64,000 bases of DNA. Origin: Blasia pusilla. Lineage: Eukaryota > Marchantiophyta > Marchantiopsida > Blasiales. Below are positions 34,675-45,618 of this stretch, piece after piece; positions within the stretch are counted from its first letter, which is position 1; each line of letters starts with the position of its first letter. Under the pieces are notes generated by a model that did not search any database, was not told the origin of the DNA, and was given only the letters and a program-made list of their open reading frames with translations. The DNA lies in assembly GCA_050084515.1 (NCBI GenBank), contig CM114274.1, positions 14,818,001 to 14,882,000 of the forward strand, given 5' to 3'. The position numbers and the translations under genes are program-made.

Positions 34675-35256
34675 ATGCGCTTAAGTGGATTGGACACTGT
34701 ACAATCTATGAACTCTTGTGCAATTCAAAGGCAAGCTCCTCGAATCCGATTGAACGAACTCTTCACCAACTTTGACGAGTTTGAATTTACATTGGATTGT
34801 TGGTGCTCACTCCATTCCACAGCAAAACATTGCGCACGGACCAACAAATGGTTTAGACTTCGGACATGCAGATACAGTGCTAAAATACAAGGGAAAGGCG
34901 TTCCGGAGGATTTCAACGAGAAGTGGATATATGAGAAGGATTGTGGGTACCAGAAGGATAAAATTGACATAGCCAAGGAGGTTGTTGAGCAGAGACCTTT
35001 ACAAGACATCACAAGTAGTAGAGACGTCCATCTCAACCGTAACTACTTCATCTCAGATGCAAAGGATTTGGCGTCTAGGCAGCATGTTGAAGTGGTGTGC
35101 AAACTAAAGGAACTGCAAGGGGCAGCTACAATGAGAGATGTCTTGAAGGGCCCACAAAACATGGAGAAATTACCTGAGAATCCGAAAGCCAGCCAGAATT
35201 TAGACCTAGATGGGAGGAGAGGAGATGCAATAAGGGCGGATGTTTACAAGGATTAG
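34675..35256 (+). CDS. Unknown 193-residue ORF in the MULE region
   Basis: The longest intact frame in this element. It is hydrophilic and Lys/Asp/Glu-rich with no signal or membrane segment, and it ends inside the first 189-bp repeat unit. I do not recognise a family. It could be the N-terminal part of the transposase reading frame, or captured sequence. Confidence 0.3.
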   Translation: MRLSGLDTVQSMNSCAIQRQAPRIRLNELFTNFDEFEFTLDCWCSLHSTAKHCARTNKWFRLRTCRYSAKIQGKGVPEDFNEKWIYEKDCGYQKDKIDIAKEVVEQRPLQDITSSRDVHLNRNYFISDAKDLASRQHVEVVCKLKELQGAATMRDVLKGPQNMEKLPENPKASQNLDLDGRRGDAIRADVYKD

Positions 35257-35560
35257 TCATTGGCGGCTAAATTCCCTGAAGACTCAGAAGGTTGGCGTTC
35301 CCGAAACCCCGCGCAAGCTTCAATGGCAGCTAATTTTGGCAAGCCTCGACGGTGGCTACTCACACTTCTCAGGTGTCAAAAGTCATAAAGGATTTAGACA
35401 TCGTTGAGAGGAGATGCAATAAGGGCGGTTGTTTTTAGGGATTCCTCATTGGCGGCCAAATTCTGTGAAGACGCAAGAGACGGATATTCCCGAAACCTCA
35501 TGCAACCTTCAATGGTGGCTAATCACAGTTTCACGGTGCTAATCACAATTATGCAATTGT
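35210..35560 (+). repeat. 189-bp direct repeat in the MULE
   Basis: GGAGATGCAATAAGGGCGG at 35221 recurs at 35410, followed in both copies by CATTGGCGGC, GAAGAC, TTCCCGAAACC and a CTTCAATGG block. Confidence 0.75.
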
Positions 35561-35889
35561 GGCGGCTATTTTCGGGCAAGCCTCCACGGTGGCTAATCAT
35601 AGTCCTACAATTTTGGCAAGTAAATTTCCTATTGGTGAGGAGAGTGAAAATTCTTTTCGCCAAGAAGCTTTGCACATTCCCTTGGGCAATGTTTGGGGAC
35701 AAAGCCAAGAGTCACAAGATCCTAGAATTCCAAGGGTTCCTTTTGGAATGGAGCGACCTTGGCGTCCACAATATAATAAAAGTCCTAACTAATTGATTTT
35801 AAGAAATTCATTCACTGAACCATCTTTTGATTTGGACAATACTTTGAAGTTTAGACGCAAGCAGAGGTCTGTTAGTAATGATGGAGAAA

Positions 35890-36790
35890 TCCTCAATACA
35901 AACCATAAAGCCAAAAATGGTTCTTGTGGTTAATTTGCTAGGTACATGGGCACAACAAAGGGAAAGGACCAAGTATGCGAATGGAGAGTTTGTTGACAAC
36001 GCCACAAAAACTATGGTGCTTGTGAAATTACCGTTTGCAACTTGAAAAACACATGTCCAGGTTACATTCACACATTGAGGGGCCCTACTCACAAGGCAAA
36101 GTGGGTTGTTGTCATATTGGCACATAGGATTGTGAATCAACCCACCATTCCCATAGGAAGACTTATCAATATCATGACACAAAACTACAAGAAGCGGACA
36201 AGTTACTGCCCTGCATGGAGGTACAAGGAGATTTTTGGGATTGGATGAATGGTGGTGAACGTGTTGGATTTCATATGATTCCTGCCTTTATGGACGCAGT
36301 GAAGAAGCCCGATCCATTGGCAACAACTTCTTGGGATTTTTTAGACTTACAATCTTGTAAGTTTAGGAGACTATTTATTTCTCCATCCGCCATGAAAGTG
36401 GTCATTCCTTTTGCTCAAAAGGTAGTAGGCTTGGACGCATGCCATTCCAAGAACAAGAAATACCTTGTGTAGATTGTCATTGCTTCTATCTTGGATGGAA
36501 ATGCCAACACCATTATACTGGCATATGTCCTCGTGAGAGCAATAAGGAGTGGGAATGGTTTTGTTCACTCCTCAGGAAGGCAATTCCTTCTCTAGATGAT
36601 CCTAAAATAGTTTTGGTCTCGGATAGAATGAATTCATGCAACGAATTCCATTTTCTCGCGTAATATCCATAGCATGTGCGCCCAACACTTGAGGAAAAAT
36701 GTGAGAATGCGTGATGGCAAAGTAGTCGAGGAAAATTTCATTGCTTGCAAGGACAAGGACAAAGTAAGTTTTATCCCGTCATTCATTAGT
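35890..36790 (+). pseudogene. MULE (MuDR-type) transposase
   Basis: An N-terminal zinc-finger-like stretch (CEWRV, then CEITV, then TCPGY) is followed by a KWVVVILAHRIV helix block and a SYCPAWRYKE block. The DDE domain follows: first Asp in LDACHSKNKKY (codon 36434-36436), the ILDGNANTIILAY block, NKEWEWFCSLL, and second Asp in LVSDRMNS (codon 36622-36624), spaced as in MULEs. A CAQHLRKN block comes after it. The third acidic residue was not located. At least two frameshifts (near 36240 and 36470-36500) and a stop break the gene. Confidence 0.75.
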
Positions 36791-37009
36791 ATCATTCATA
36801 GAATCCATTGTAGATTCAGTAGGGTCCACTTGGGCGGCACTACTTTTCCTTTAAGTGTTTCCTCTTTGAGGCCCAATGCATGTCCTTTTCTGTATGGTAA
36901 CTCATCTGGCCGCACTAGAGACTGTACATTTGTCCACACAATTATATGACTAATGTTCATCCTATACACTTCAGCGACTAATTACAGTCTATAAAGTAGC
37001 GACTAGTAA

Positions 37010-37160
37010 GGATACAAATTAGTCATTGGCGGCTAATTGTATGTTTTCACTGGGTTACATTCAGTGGGTACGCACTCTCACATCCACCCTCAATGTAGGT
37101 TGGGATACCATGGCGGCTAATTGTATGTTTTCATTGGGTTACATTTAGTGGGTATGCACT
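37010..37160 (+). repeat. Direct repeat with GGCGGCTAATTG core
   Basis: GGCGGCTAATTGTATG, then TTTTCAYTGGGTTACATT, occurs at about 37028 and again at about 37110 with few changes. Confidence 0.8.
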
Positions 37161-37995
37161 CACTCAAACATACTCTTTTCAGATACAGGTATGTGAAATA
37201 GAATCGCAAAGTCTATTGCCAGAAAGAAGCAAGGGTTTTGCAGCATCAGGTGATCAGGTAATTACATTGTGTGGTGCGACCATTTCCGAGTATTCCACAT
37301 GCTTTGGCGGTTAAATTTTTATTCTCGAATCACTTGCTTGCCATTTTTTTGTTCACACTATGGATGTTGTTTCAGAATAAAGTAGGCACCTCAAGGCCTC
37401 GGCGAGCAAAGTTGATATTTAGCTTCTTGGGGATTGTTACCAACAAACCCAAAGTTGAGGTTCCCATCGTATTTGAAGGCCAAAATATAGGCCCTTGTGA
37501 AAAAGTGAAGGTACGCCAACAAACACACCAAAGGAGAGTGGCATTGAAGCCCAACTTGACGCCCAGATGGAGACAGTGGTAGATACACAAGATGTTGCCA
37601 TTCATGAAGTCATTGACCAATTGAGAGAAGAGTTGAAAGATGGTGCATCAAAGCACGAGAGTGAAGAACATGTAATGAATCTAGATGACAGTGAGGCAGG
37701 TGGAGTTCATGGGAAAGGAACAAGTTCAGCCACGTCAAGCCTTGTTGTTGCTTGTTCACCTACACAACCTGGTGGACTTGAAATTGGCCGCAAGGAATGG
37801 GATGAGCAAGAAGCGCATGCAGTCGACAATTTGGAGTGGCTGTCATAAGGGTTTTGAAGTCTTGGCATGTCCAACTGGAATACACAATGACTCGGTACAT
37901 CACAACCTTGGGACTTTTCAGTTGGCTCCCAATGGGCGAACAGAGGGGCTTCTAAACATGGAAAAAATTCAACTTAGATAGAGGAGAAGGGGAAT

Positions 37996-38498
37996 TTGCA
38001 AGAAACACCAACAAACCAAACTAGAACGGAAGCGGATGGAGACCTACCAAGACGAGGAGCAGTAACACTTGCAACATCAATAAACATACCCAGATTTTTG
38101 GTGGATCGGGATTGCCATACACTGGAGATGATATCCATCGAGAGGGGTTCTCAAACAACAAATAAGATCTTATTGGATCGGGATATGCATACTTTGGATG
38201 TGGTGCACATTACCAGAGCTTCTCAAACACCAAATCTTCAGGTTGTCAATAGATTATGTCAAAAATATATAATTCTTACAATGGATCAATAAGTGCAAGC
38301 AGAATCTTGTGCACCCGTAATGGTCACTCAGGTTGTCAAAATGAGCCTATACAGATAGTCAGTAGGCATTGCCAAACAAAGACTGTCTTTGCAATCAACC
38401 AATTCATTCAAACAAATCCAAATCTAATAATGGTTAATGGATTTGCCCAAACTGAGGGGCGTTATTTCTCCTACTATGATCATAATTATGTGAAATGA
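37996..38498 (+). pseudogene. ORF encoding a 12-residue tandem repeat protein
   Basis: Translation shows a strict 12-residue period with the pattern [DNST]-[RQ]-x-x-[QH]-T then five variable residues and a hydrophobic. Units are DRDCHT (38104), ERGSQT (38140), DRDMHT (38176), TRASQT (38212), NRLCQK (38248) and a stop-containing DQ-VQA (38284). After a frameshift come HSGCQN (38325), SRHCQT (38361), NQFIQT (38397) and NGFAQT (38436). The DNA units are diverged while the residues are kept, which suggests past selection on the protein. I do not recognise the family. One stop and one frameshift make the copy defective. Confidence 0.55.
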
Positions 38499-39307
38499 AG
38501 GCCCCTTGTGTTGAGTGAAGAATATTGGTATTTAGTTGAGGGGCATGAAGAGAAGGTTGGTTGTGAGTGGCGGCTATTCAATTTGCGATCAAAATCAAAT
38601 CGTTCTACACATGATGAACAACCATCTTTAGAGTTGGAGGTGCCACATGTGCTGAAGAGTAGGTCAAGACATATTTTTACACGAAATCTGTAACTAGGTG
38701 GAGGTGATTTTGTTGTTGGAGAAAATCCAACGTTTCCATCAACAAGCGTTAAGGTAATGACACAAACATGTAGGCTACATCATCAAAGCTTACGGAACAC
38801 AAAAATGTTTAGATAGACATAAGGAGACTATCTCCTATTTCATGTGGCTATTCTTAGTCTTGGGTTCTTTGTGATTTTTGTGCTTGGCGGCTTATTAAAC
38901 TTTTCGTTTATTGCACTCACATAAGCTTGGTGGAGTCATCTTGTGGCTATTAACAGTTCATGATGCTTATTCACACTCTTGGATTGATTTACACTATTGG
39001 GTTGTTGGAAAATATTGCGCTTACAAGCTAATCAGTTAAGCTTATTTCTCAAAGGTACTTGGTAGAATACGTCTCCTAGCGGCTACTTAGAGTTTATAGC
39101 GCTTATTTGTAGTCCCCTTAGCTTATGGACAATCTTGGTGGTTTTTTGAATATCTGGAGGCTATTTGCAATGAGTAAGGGTGTCGTGCTTTTCTCATGCA
39201 TTTGTGTTTCCTATGCTAGAGGAGGATAGCCAAGCAACACACGAGGATAACCGAGCAATGTCACCCTCGAGGGGCACCCGACACTTGTTGATGAGTGAAT
39301 ATTTGAA

Positions 39308-39628
39308 TTGTGCATGTCATATGTAGGTGTCAAGCTTGAGCATTCAACGCATCTTTACTGTTGGGAGGATAAAATACATCGAAGAGAGAAATCAACTGCT
39401 AGATTAGACAAGTACTTGGATATCTTGGAGAACAGGCACACTACATTGATATATGAGAGGGAGCAACTTTTCTTAAACCTTGAACTATGTGGCTATGACT
39501 CATTTGTCTTGTGGTTGGAAGCATTGGATAGAGTGTTGGCAATGAAAGAGACCATTACTTGGATTTTAGTATTCACAACTGAATTCTTCACAATGGTGGC
39601 TATCTCATCTGAGGAGGGAGATGAATAA
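39308..39628 (+). CDS. Unknown 106-residue ORF in the MULE region
   Basis: An intact frame with an amphipathic charged N-terminal half (DKYLDILENRH, YEREQL) and a hydrophobic stretch near the C-terminus. No family recognised. It may be a captured exon or the remnant of a second element ORF. Confidence 0.25.
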   Translation: MCMSYVGVKLEHSTHLYCWEDKIHRREKSTARLDKYLDILENRHTTLIYEREQLFLNLELCGYDSFVLWLEALDRVLAMKETITWILVFTTEFFTMVAISSEEGDE

Positions 39629-40048
39629 TATAATCAACCCTAGGGAAAGCTCTCAAGGAGATAAAGAAATTGCATAGGCTTTCTAAAATTGTTGAGGAGT
39701 AGGAAACAATAGGGTTAAATTTGACTCGAGTTTACATCTCAATGTACTAAATTTTGCGTCACTTGAATCGGATAGTAAAGGCTTTCTTTCTTCATGACTT
39801 CTAGAAGTGGTTGGTGAGTCTAAGTATCATAAGTGTTTGTAATGACATGAATCTCATCTCCATAATTGTTGTTCTTTTGGTGGCTAACAATTGACTTCTA
39901 GGATTTCTTTTTAGCCACAAGAAGATTTCGATAAAAAACAAGGAGATCAATTGAATGATGCCTAAAAATTGTGACTTTTATTACTAAAGTGAAGTAAAAC
40001 CGAGTACATGTCCTTCTAAAACACTCCTACTGTCTTGAAAAATCCACT
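39629..40048. other. AT-rich spacer, probable MULE edge
   Basis: Contains a further GGTGGCTAACAATTG near 39880. No gene. Confidence 0.35.
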
Positions 40049-41260
40049 TCACCACCGAGAGCTTCCTTTAGAAAAATCAACTAATGTCCTATTAGTCGCT
40101 AAAGAGGTACAAATTCCATGACGAACTTCTTCAAGTTGAGTGTGAAGAACATCCATGGTAGTTGCTATGTCATCAAGGTTCTTTTGCAGCCCTTCAACTT
40201 GTACTAGGACGCTATGCAATGTAACATGCAAGTTCTGTTGCAAGCCTTCATCGAGATAATGCTCTCAAAAGGAGCAAGTGACATCTTCCAATGATGCAAC
40301 GGAGGTTTTATCCACCACCTGAGGTTTAGGACCAACGTTCACCACAAGCGGCAATGACGGACTAGGCAAAAAAATGTTCTGAGTGGCGGTATGAACAATA
40401 CTTTCCCCTGCTCCTACTCTATGTTCCACAAGAAACATCCACTTGCCACTGGATTATGTCTGAACATGAGATACCTGCTCTTCGATGTTCATCTTCTCAA
40501 AATCAACAGTAGTCATGCCCATAATCGCATCTCCACCTTGCCAAATGATAAAACGATGCTGAGTTTCTAGCAGGTAATCTACCACATCATTGTCAATTAA
40601 ACGAAGGAAAAAACATCCACCTTGTCACTAATCCATATTCGCCACATAAATGATTGCTTGCTCGGATGTTTCTTTGCGGCTCAGTAGTCCTCTTGCAATT
40701 GCCACACTACTTGGTATGCATAAACGCTCATGCAAGATATGCATACCTTCTTGATTCATTTGTAAGAACTTGCTCAACCCTAGCATGTACCCAGGTGGAA
40801 GGGAATCCCATTTTGGCTGATCTCTCCTTTTCCAAGACACTTAGCCTCGACACCGGCATTTCTCCTTGCCTTGCAAACATTGTTGCACACCTGATAAGGA
40901 CAAGGTGGTAGACAAAACTATGTATTTAGCCGCCGATCCCACTCTGTATGATTTCCCGCTGATTAAGAATCCTCTCTATGAGTTTCCCATCTTCTACACT
41001 TGAGACTTCTATCAACCACCTCCTTCCTATACCTTCTCAACAAAGCAATTGTGCACCACTCACTCTAGGAGAACAATACCAGTCCATCCGGTGGGAACAC
41101 CTCCTACAGCCGGGAGTGGGGCCAATTAAGCTACAAAACTTCCCAGGAGGTTGCCAAGTGAACACTAGTTCCATAGGGGGCCGCTCAAGCGAATATCTCC
41201 ATCATTTTCTCTTACGTTTTGCTCTATTGGAAAGAGCCACACTTACCTCTAGATATTTGA
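40049..41260 (-). pseudogene. Decayed ORF of unknown family
   Basis: Minus-strand frames 40628-40840, about 40440-40625 and 40049-40430 connect through single stops. They give roughly 250 residues of protein-like sequence, with blocks such as PPGYMLGLSKFLQ, YLLETQHRFIIWQGGDA and a coiled-coil-like C-terminus (LQKNLDDIATTM). I recognise no domain. It may be a retroelement ORF or a captured host gene. Confidence 0.3.
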
Positions 41261-41269
41261 TGTGACATA

Positions 41270-42540
41270 GTAGATGTGTTGAATCTTGATGGTCCTTACG
41301 CATAGGTGTGAGTATGTTCACAAAGGTCAAATATTATACTCATGGCATTTGAGAACTTGGTTATTATATATTGAGCATAGGAGTACGACCATTTGTGGGG
41401 TAGGTTATCATCCAAACATTAAGAGATCTTTCCTTTGAGATCATGTGTACTTATAGCTGATAATAGCAAAGATGCCAAATGTTACTACAAGGCACACAAT
41501 TTTTCATGTGCACAAAAGTGTTACCTACCAAAGTTCTCATTTTGGAGGGTTGAGACGTTATGGTTTGGAAGAATCATGTGCATAATTCCTCTCTATATCA
41601 TCTTTCGGATGTGTATAGGAATAGATCTAACCTTGGGAGTCATACCTATGAGCTTGAAGTTTATGTTGTATGGATTTGCAAGGGATGTAGCGGCATAGCC
41701 ATCATGTTAGTTTGTGAGAATTTTTCTAGAGAATGACATATATCATGCTTGACCCCCTTCTTTTTATCGTTCCCACGGGACAATGGGCATATTCTAGATG
41801 TGTATAGAGTCATATATTACATCATGTTAGATGTGATGAAATCTACGTGGTGTTGGTATACATATGCTATTGTATTTGTGTGTATGTCTGAATCTTCCGC
41901 ACGCTAGGAAGATCAATGGTGTTTTTTATGTGGATTTGAACATCAAATTATGTTTTGTAGTAATGTGTATGCACATGATAGCATCTTAGCAATAGAAACT
42001 TAACCCTCCTATACTCCTAGTAGCCACTAGTTCCAACAAGGATATTGGGGAAGATGATGTCTTGCAAGCTTGAGCATCATCCTTTGCACCCCTCTCTAGA
42101 TCCTCTCTTGGGTGGGGACATCTTGTGTTGTACCATGATTCCACATTATAGTTTTTTTTTGGATTTAATCCTAATGGAAATAAATGATTATACCAGTTGA
42201 TAATCTCACTCTTTGGAGACTTTCTTCTTTGTCCTCCTACCATCTTAGACATCATCCATCAGAATTACATCAGGGTGTATCTAGTATCATAAAAGCTATT
42301 ATGAAACGTCATACATCACATGTTAATATTTTATGTCTTAGTGAATGGATTAAAGATGAACAACTACATTATGGAAAAAATTATAGTTTGACTCACAAAG
42401 GCATCTTGCGGTCAAAATTTCTCCTCTCTACCCAAATCTCTACCTTAACCAAAGAATCATATCTCCTTTGGGAATATTGAAGATCAATGTTTCTCCACTA
42501 CTAATTTTTTATCCACTTACTCATGGCTAGAATATCTGAT
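41270..42540. other. Unassigned, probably transposon-derived
   Basis: A plus-strand frame at 42184-42480 (WIKDEQLHYGKNYSL block) looks protein-like but is unrecognised. The rest is AT-rich with no feature. Confidence 0.3.
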
Positions 42541-42879
42541 ATATGTGAGTTCCCTCCTCAAAATCATGAGCCATTTATCCATGATCGCACATATACATCA
42601 TAGCTTATTTGTGTCGGAGTCTTTGTTACACAAGATGCACACTCTACATTGTTCTTAGAAGAACAAGGTACATGAGACTCCCAAAGAAATGGTCAATAAC
42701 TTGCATAAAGTACTTTATCGTGCACATACACATCGCTACACAATCCACATCACTGGTCACATCTACACACCACGCAACATCGATCTTCCCAATACAATGG
42801 TTGATCCACTCATAAAAAATATATACTCACGCACAGACATCAAGACCACACAATCACCCCCTAGCTGGAATTTGGGTCC

Positions 42880-43400
42880 CCCTAACTACTAGTATCAAAC
42901 ATCACATCTACCTGATATGATCTACTACTCTATATACATCTAGCACCGTCAATGCCATCATTTTTGCAACATCTCCCAACACATACTCGTCTGCAGATCC
43001 ATCTCATCTATCTCCACCCAAAGATATCAATGTGTATGGTTGTCATCCGGAAACACTAGAGCTACATGCCATGTCGATCCCTCCGAAGAGATCTAACACT
43101 CTTGCACCCTCCTTTAGACGCTGGCATACAATAGTGTGATATCCAAAGATATAAAGTTTCCAATCCAAGAGCATGATCGTCATCTGACTCTCTATGCTCC
43201 AAGACACAAGCATAGCTCCACACGTGCCTCACGAGCTTGTATGCACTCTTGAACAACTCAACACTCATACCCAACAACGGTGTAGAGGTCTCTTAACCAT
43301 GGGAAGAGACACCCACCTTTGCATGTCTCTCCATGGGACCATCCGCTATGGGAATGTCTGCATGTGCATCCCCTCCAACAACTCTCTAGGTCAGCTAACA
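42880..43400 (-). pseudogene. Cytosine-5 methyltransferase-like segment (motifs I-II)
   Basis: Downstream of the retropepsin, the minus strand reads EGARVLDLFGGID. LDLFGGI (43076-43096) is the SAM-binding motif I of C5 DNA methyltransferases. After a frameshift, WVEIDEMD about 30 residues later fits motif II. Motif IV (PCQ) is not convincingly visible; a degenerate LILVV-x-GG stretch near 42880 could be its remnant. Related methyltransferase modules are known inside gypsy elements of some algae and other eukaryotes. The copy is dead. Confidence 0.5.
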
Positions 43401-43425
43401 TCACTTGTGAATGGTGCCAATGTGG

Positions 43426-43848
43426 TCAGCGTGCAAATTGTACTAGTAAATGGCTCATCTGTCCATCACCTGATTTCCATCTTGGTGGATAAGAAATTGT
43501 CTCCTCCCAGAAATCAAGAATGAAACCAAGGAGGTACAACACCATACTCCCTACTAACATATCATACAACTCTGTCACTATTGTGATCGCCCAAGTGCCT
43601 ACCATTGTACTATGTGACTCATGCTCTAGTTGGAGTCTAACAACTAACTCATATTGAATCATGTACTGCATGGATAGCACGCCCCTAATAGAGGTTTGTA
43701 TCTCAAAGGAACAAGGCTCAATGTCATTTTTCCGCAAGCCCAACGCCAAACGTGCCGCCTTCCTTAACATCAAGGGTTGCGCTCCCGAATCAAGTAAGAA
43801 ATGCTTCGGATGATACATTATACATATGGGACTAACCAAGCAAAACAC
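43426..43848 (-). pseudogene. gypsy retropepsin
   Basis: HFLLDSGAQPLMLRK contains the aspartic protease active site (Asp codon 43789-43791). It is followed by a PCSFEIQTSIRG flap-like block and YDMLVGSMVLYLLGF. The frame is open for 140 residues and ends in a stop before the methyltransferase-like part. Confidence 0.75.
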
Positions 43849-43885
43849 TCTACCTCAATTTTCCAATAACACTACTCTTGGTGTT

Positions 43886-44289
43886 TGTTGGATTCTCAAC
43901 ATCCACTTCTCTTAGCACCATTAATCTGATTGGCCCCCTTGTATGAGGAGAAGCCTAGATTGATGGTTCCGACTTAGACGTCGAAGGAGTCATAGTAATA
44001 TGACGTAGGTGGTTTATGGAGTAGCGTTACTAGGATTATCCAACCCTATATTGCATCAAGGTGCCAGTGAAAAAAATTCTATTAATAGAAATCAAGAAAA
44101 ATAGGTTGAAACCTTAGTTTCCCGAGTAGTAATATAGTGGGGAGCTGTAGCGGTAGCGTATTCTCGTATGTCGAGCTGTCTCCATGTTCAGGTTCTATCA
44201 AAGCTCTTCTATGAGCGCACGGATGGACTAGGCCACTTTGTATCTCTAAGTTTTATAAAGATTTGAGTGATTTCGTCACTTTTCTCACA
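43886..44289 (+). repeat. copia-3 5' LTR
   Basis: 404 bp, TGTTGGATTC...CTCACA, followed directly by the PBS. Confidence 0.85.
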
Positions 44290-44329
44290 TGGTATCAGAG
44301 CAATAGATTTTCCAGTATTTTGTATATGG

Positions 44330-45230
44330 CGATCTAGTGCGTTTGCACAAAATCTTGAGAGATTGCTACTTCTTTGTCACTTAATGCTCGCCCTCCTCCG
44401 CTGGATGAAGGGAAGTTAGATGGATCTAACTATACATTATGGAAGTTCAAAATAAGAACTATCCTCGAATCATTTTAGATCTGGAAGACGGCCACAGGGG
44501 TCGATTCGAATCCACAAGCTACTTTGAGTTCTGCATGTTCATCTTCATCTTCATCTGGTGATATCGATCCTATTGTATTGTTGGCATAGAAATGCAAAAG
44601 TGCTGATGCTCTATATGCGATTGTCACGAATATAACCAATTCAGTCATGACTCTCATTCAACATAAAACCACTGCTGCTGAGGCGTGGAACATTTTGAAG
44701 AATCAGTATGAAACGAGGAATGAGACTTGGATTCAGAATCTAGAGAATTAGCTTACGTCCGAGAAATTTTCATAAGGAGAAAGGGCGGAGCAATTTTTGA
44801 CAAGGATCAAGAATCTTCAAGATCATATGGCGTCTGTAGGAATTTCAAAGTCTAGCGAAGATTTGGCACGTCGGTGCATAAGGATTTTTCCCTTAGGTAT
44901 GACAGTTTGGTCACTGCATTGAATACTCAAGTAAGACCCACGCCGCTTACTTTTGAACACTTTAGTGCAACGTTGGTAGAAGAAGAAATGCACTTCAAAG
45001 CAAGAGAGGGAAGTGATGCAACATTTATTGCCAATGTACAGAGAGGTAGAAATCAGGAGTATGGTTCAAATGTCAAGAAGAAATTTCCAAGGAAAACCTT
45101 CAAATGCTTTTATTATGGTAAGCTAGGTCATCTCATCAAAGATTGTAGAAAGAGGAGTCAGGATGAGAAGAACGGTTGTTTAAGACCTAAGAAGGAGTCA
45201 AGAAATTCTGTAGAACTATGAGAACATGAA
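44330..45230 (+). pseudogene. copia-3 gag
   Basis: Gag begins soon after the PBS (LDGSNYTLWKFK block near 44410) and continues through stop-interrupted frames to 44874-45221. There a zinc knuckle reads CFYYGKLGHLIKDC, so the second Cys of C-x2-C is replaced by Tyr. Confidence 0.75.
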
Positions 45231-45264
45231 GTAGATGCCTGGGTACTGAAACCAAATTACAACG

Positions 45265-45564
45265 GTGGAGATGGCAAGATGTATGATGAAAGCAAAAGGT
45301 TTGACAAAAGGATTTTGGGCTGAAGTTGTTAATACTGCCGTTTACATTCTAAATAGAAGTGCTACCAAGTCAGTGCAAGGCATGACTCCTCATCAATCAT
45401 ACTCAGATAAGGTACCATCAATCCAACATTTCAGGACTTTTGGTAGTGAGTGCTTTGTACACATTCCTGAAGCATCCAGAACCAAGCTGGAGTCCAAGAG
45501 TAGGAAGTGCATCTTTATGGGATACAGTGATGAGTCTAAAGCTTATCGCCTATGGTGTCCTTAA
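45265..45564 (+). pseudogene. copia-3 integrase C-terminal part
   Basis: AEVVNTAVYILNRS, HFRTFGSECFVHIP and FMGYSDESKAYRL are typical. The catalytic Asp residues upstream are absent because of the gag-integrase deletion. Confidence 0.85.
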
Positions 45565-45618
45565 GCAAAGAAGATGCTTGTGAGTCGTGATGTGGTGTTC
45601 CAGGAATAGCCTTGTCAA

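Larger units (their letters stand above)
34190..39900 (+). mobile_element. Decayed Mutator-like (MULE) element with accessory ORFs
   Basis: Centred on a MULE transposase at 35890-36790. The flanks on both sides share a dispersed motif, TTAGTCATTGGCGGCTAA at 35256 and 37019, with relatives GGCGGCTA or GGTGGCTA at 35515, 35562, 35585, 37110, 38570, 38885 and 39595. This ties 35.2-39.6 kb together as one element. Terminal inverted repeats and target duplications were not identified, so the outer limits are estimates. Accessory coding includes a 193-codon frame at 34675-35256 (unknown) and a 12-residue repeat ORF at 37996-38498. Confidence 0.5.
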
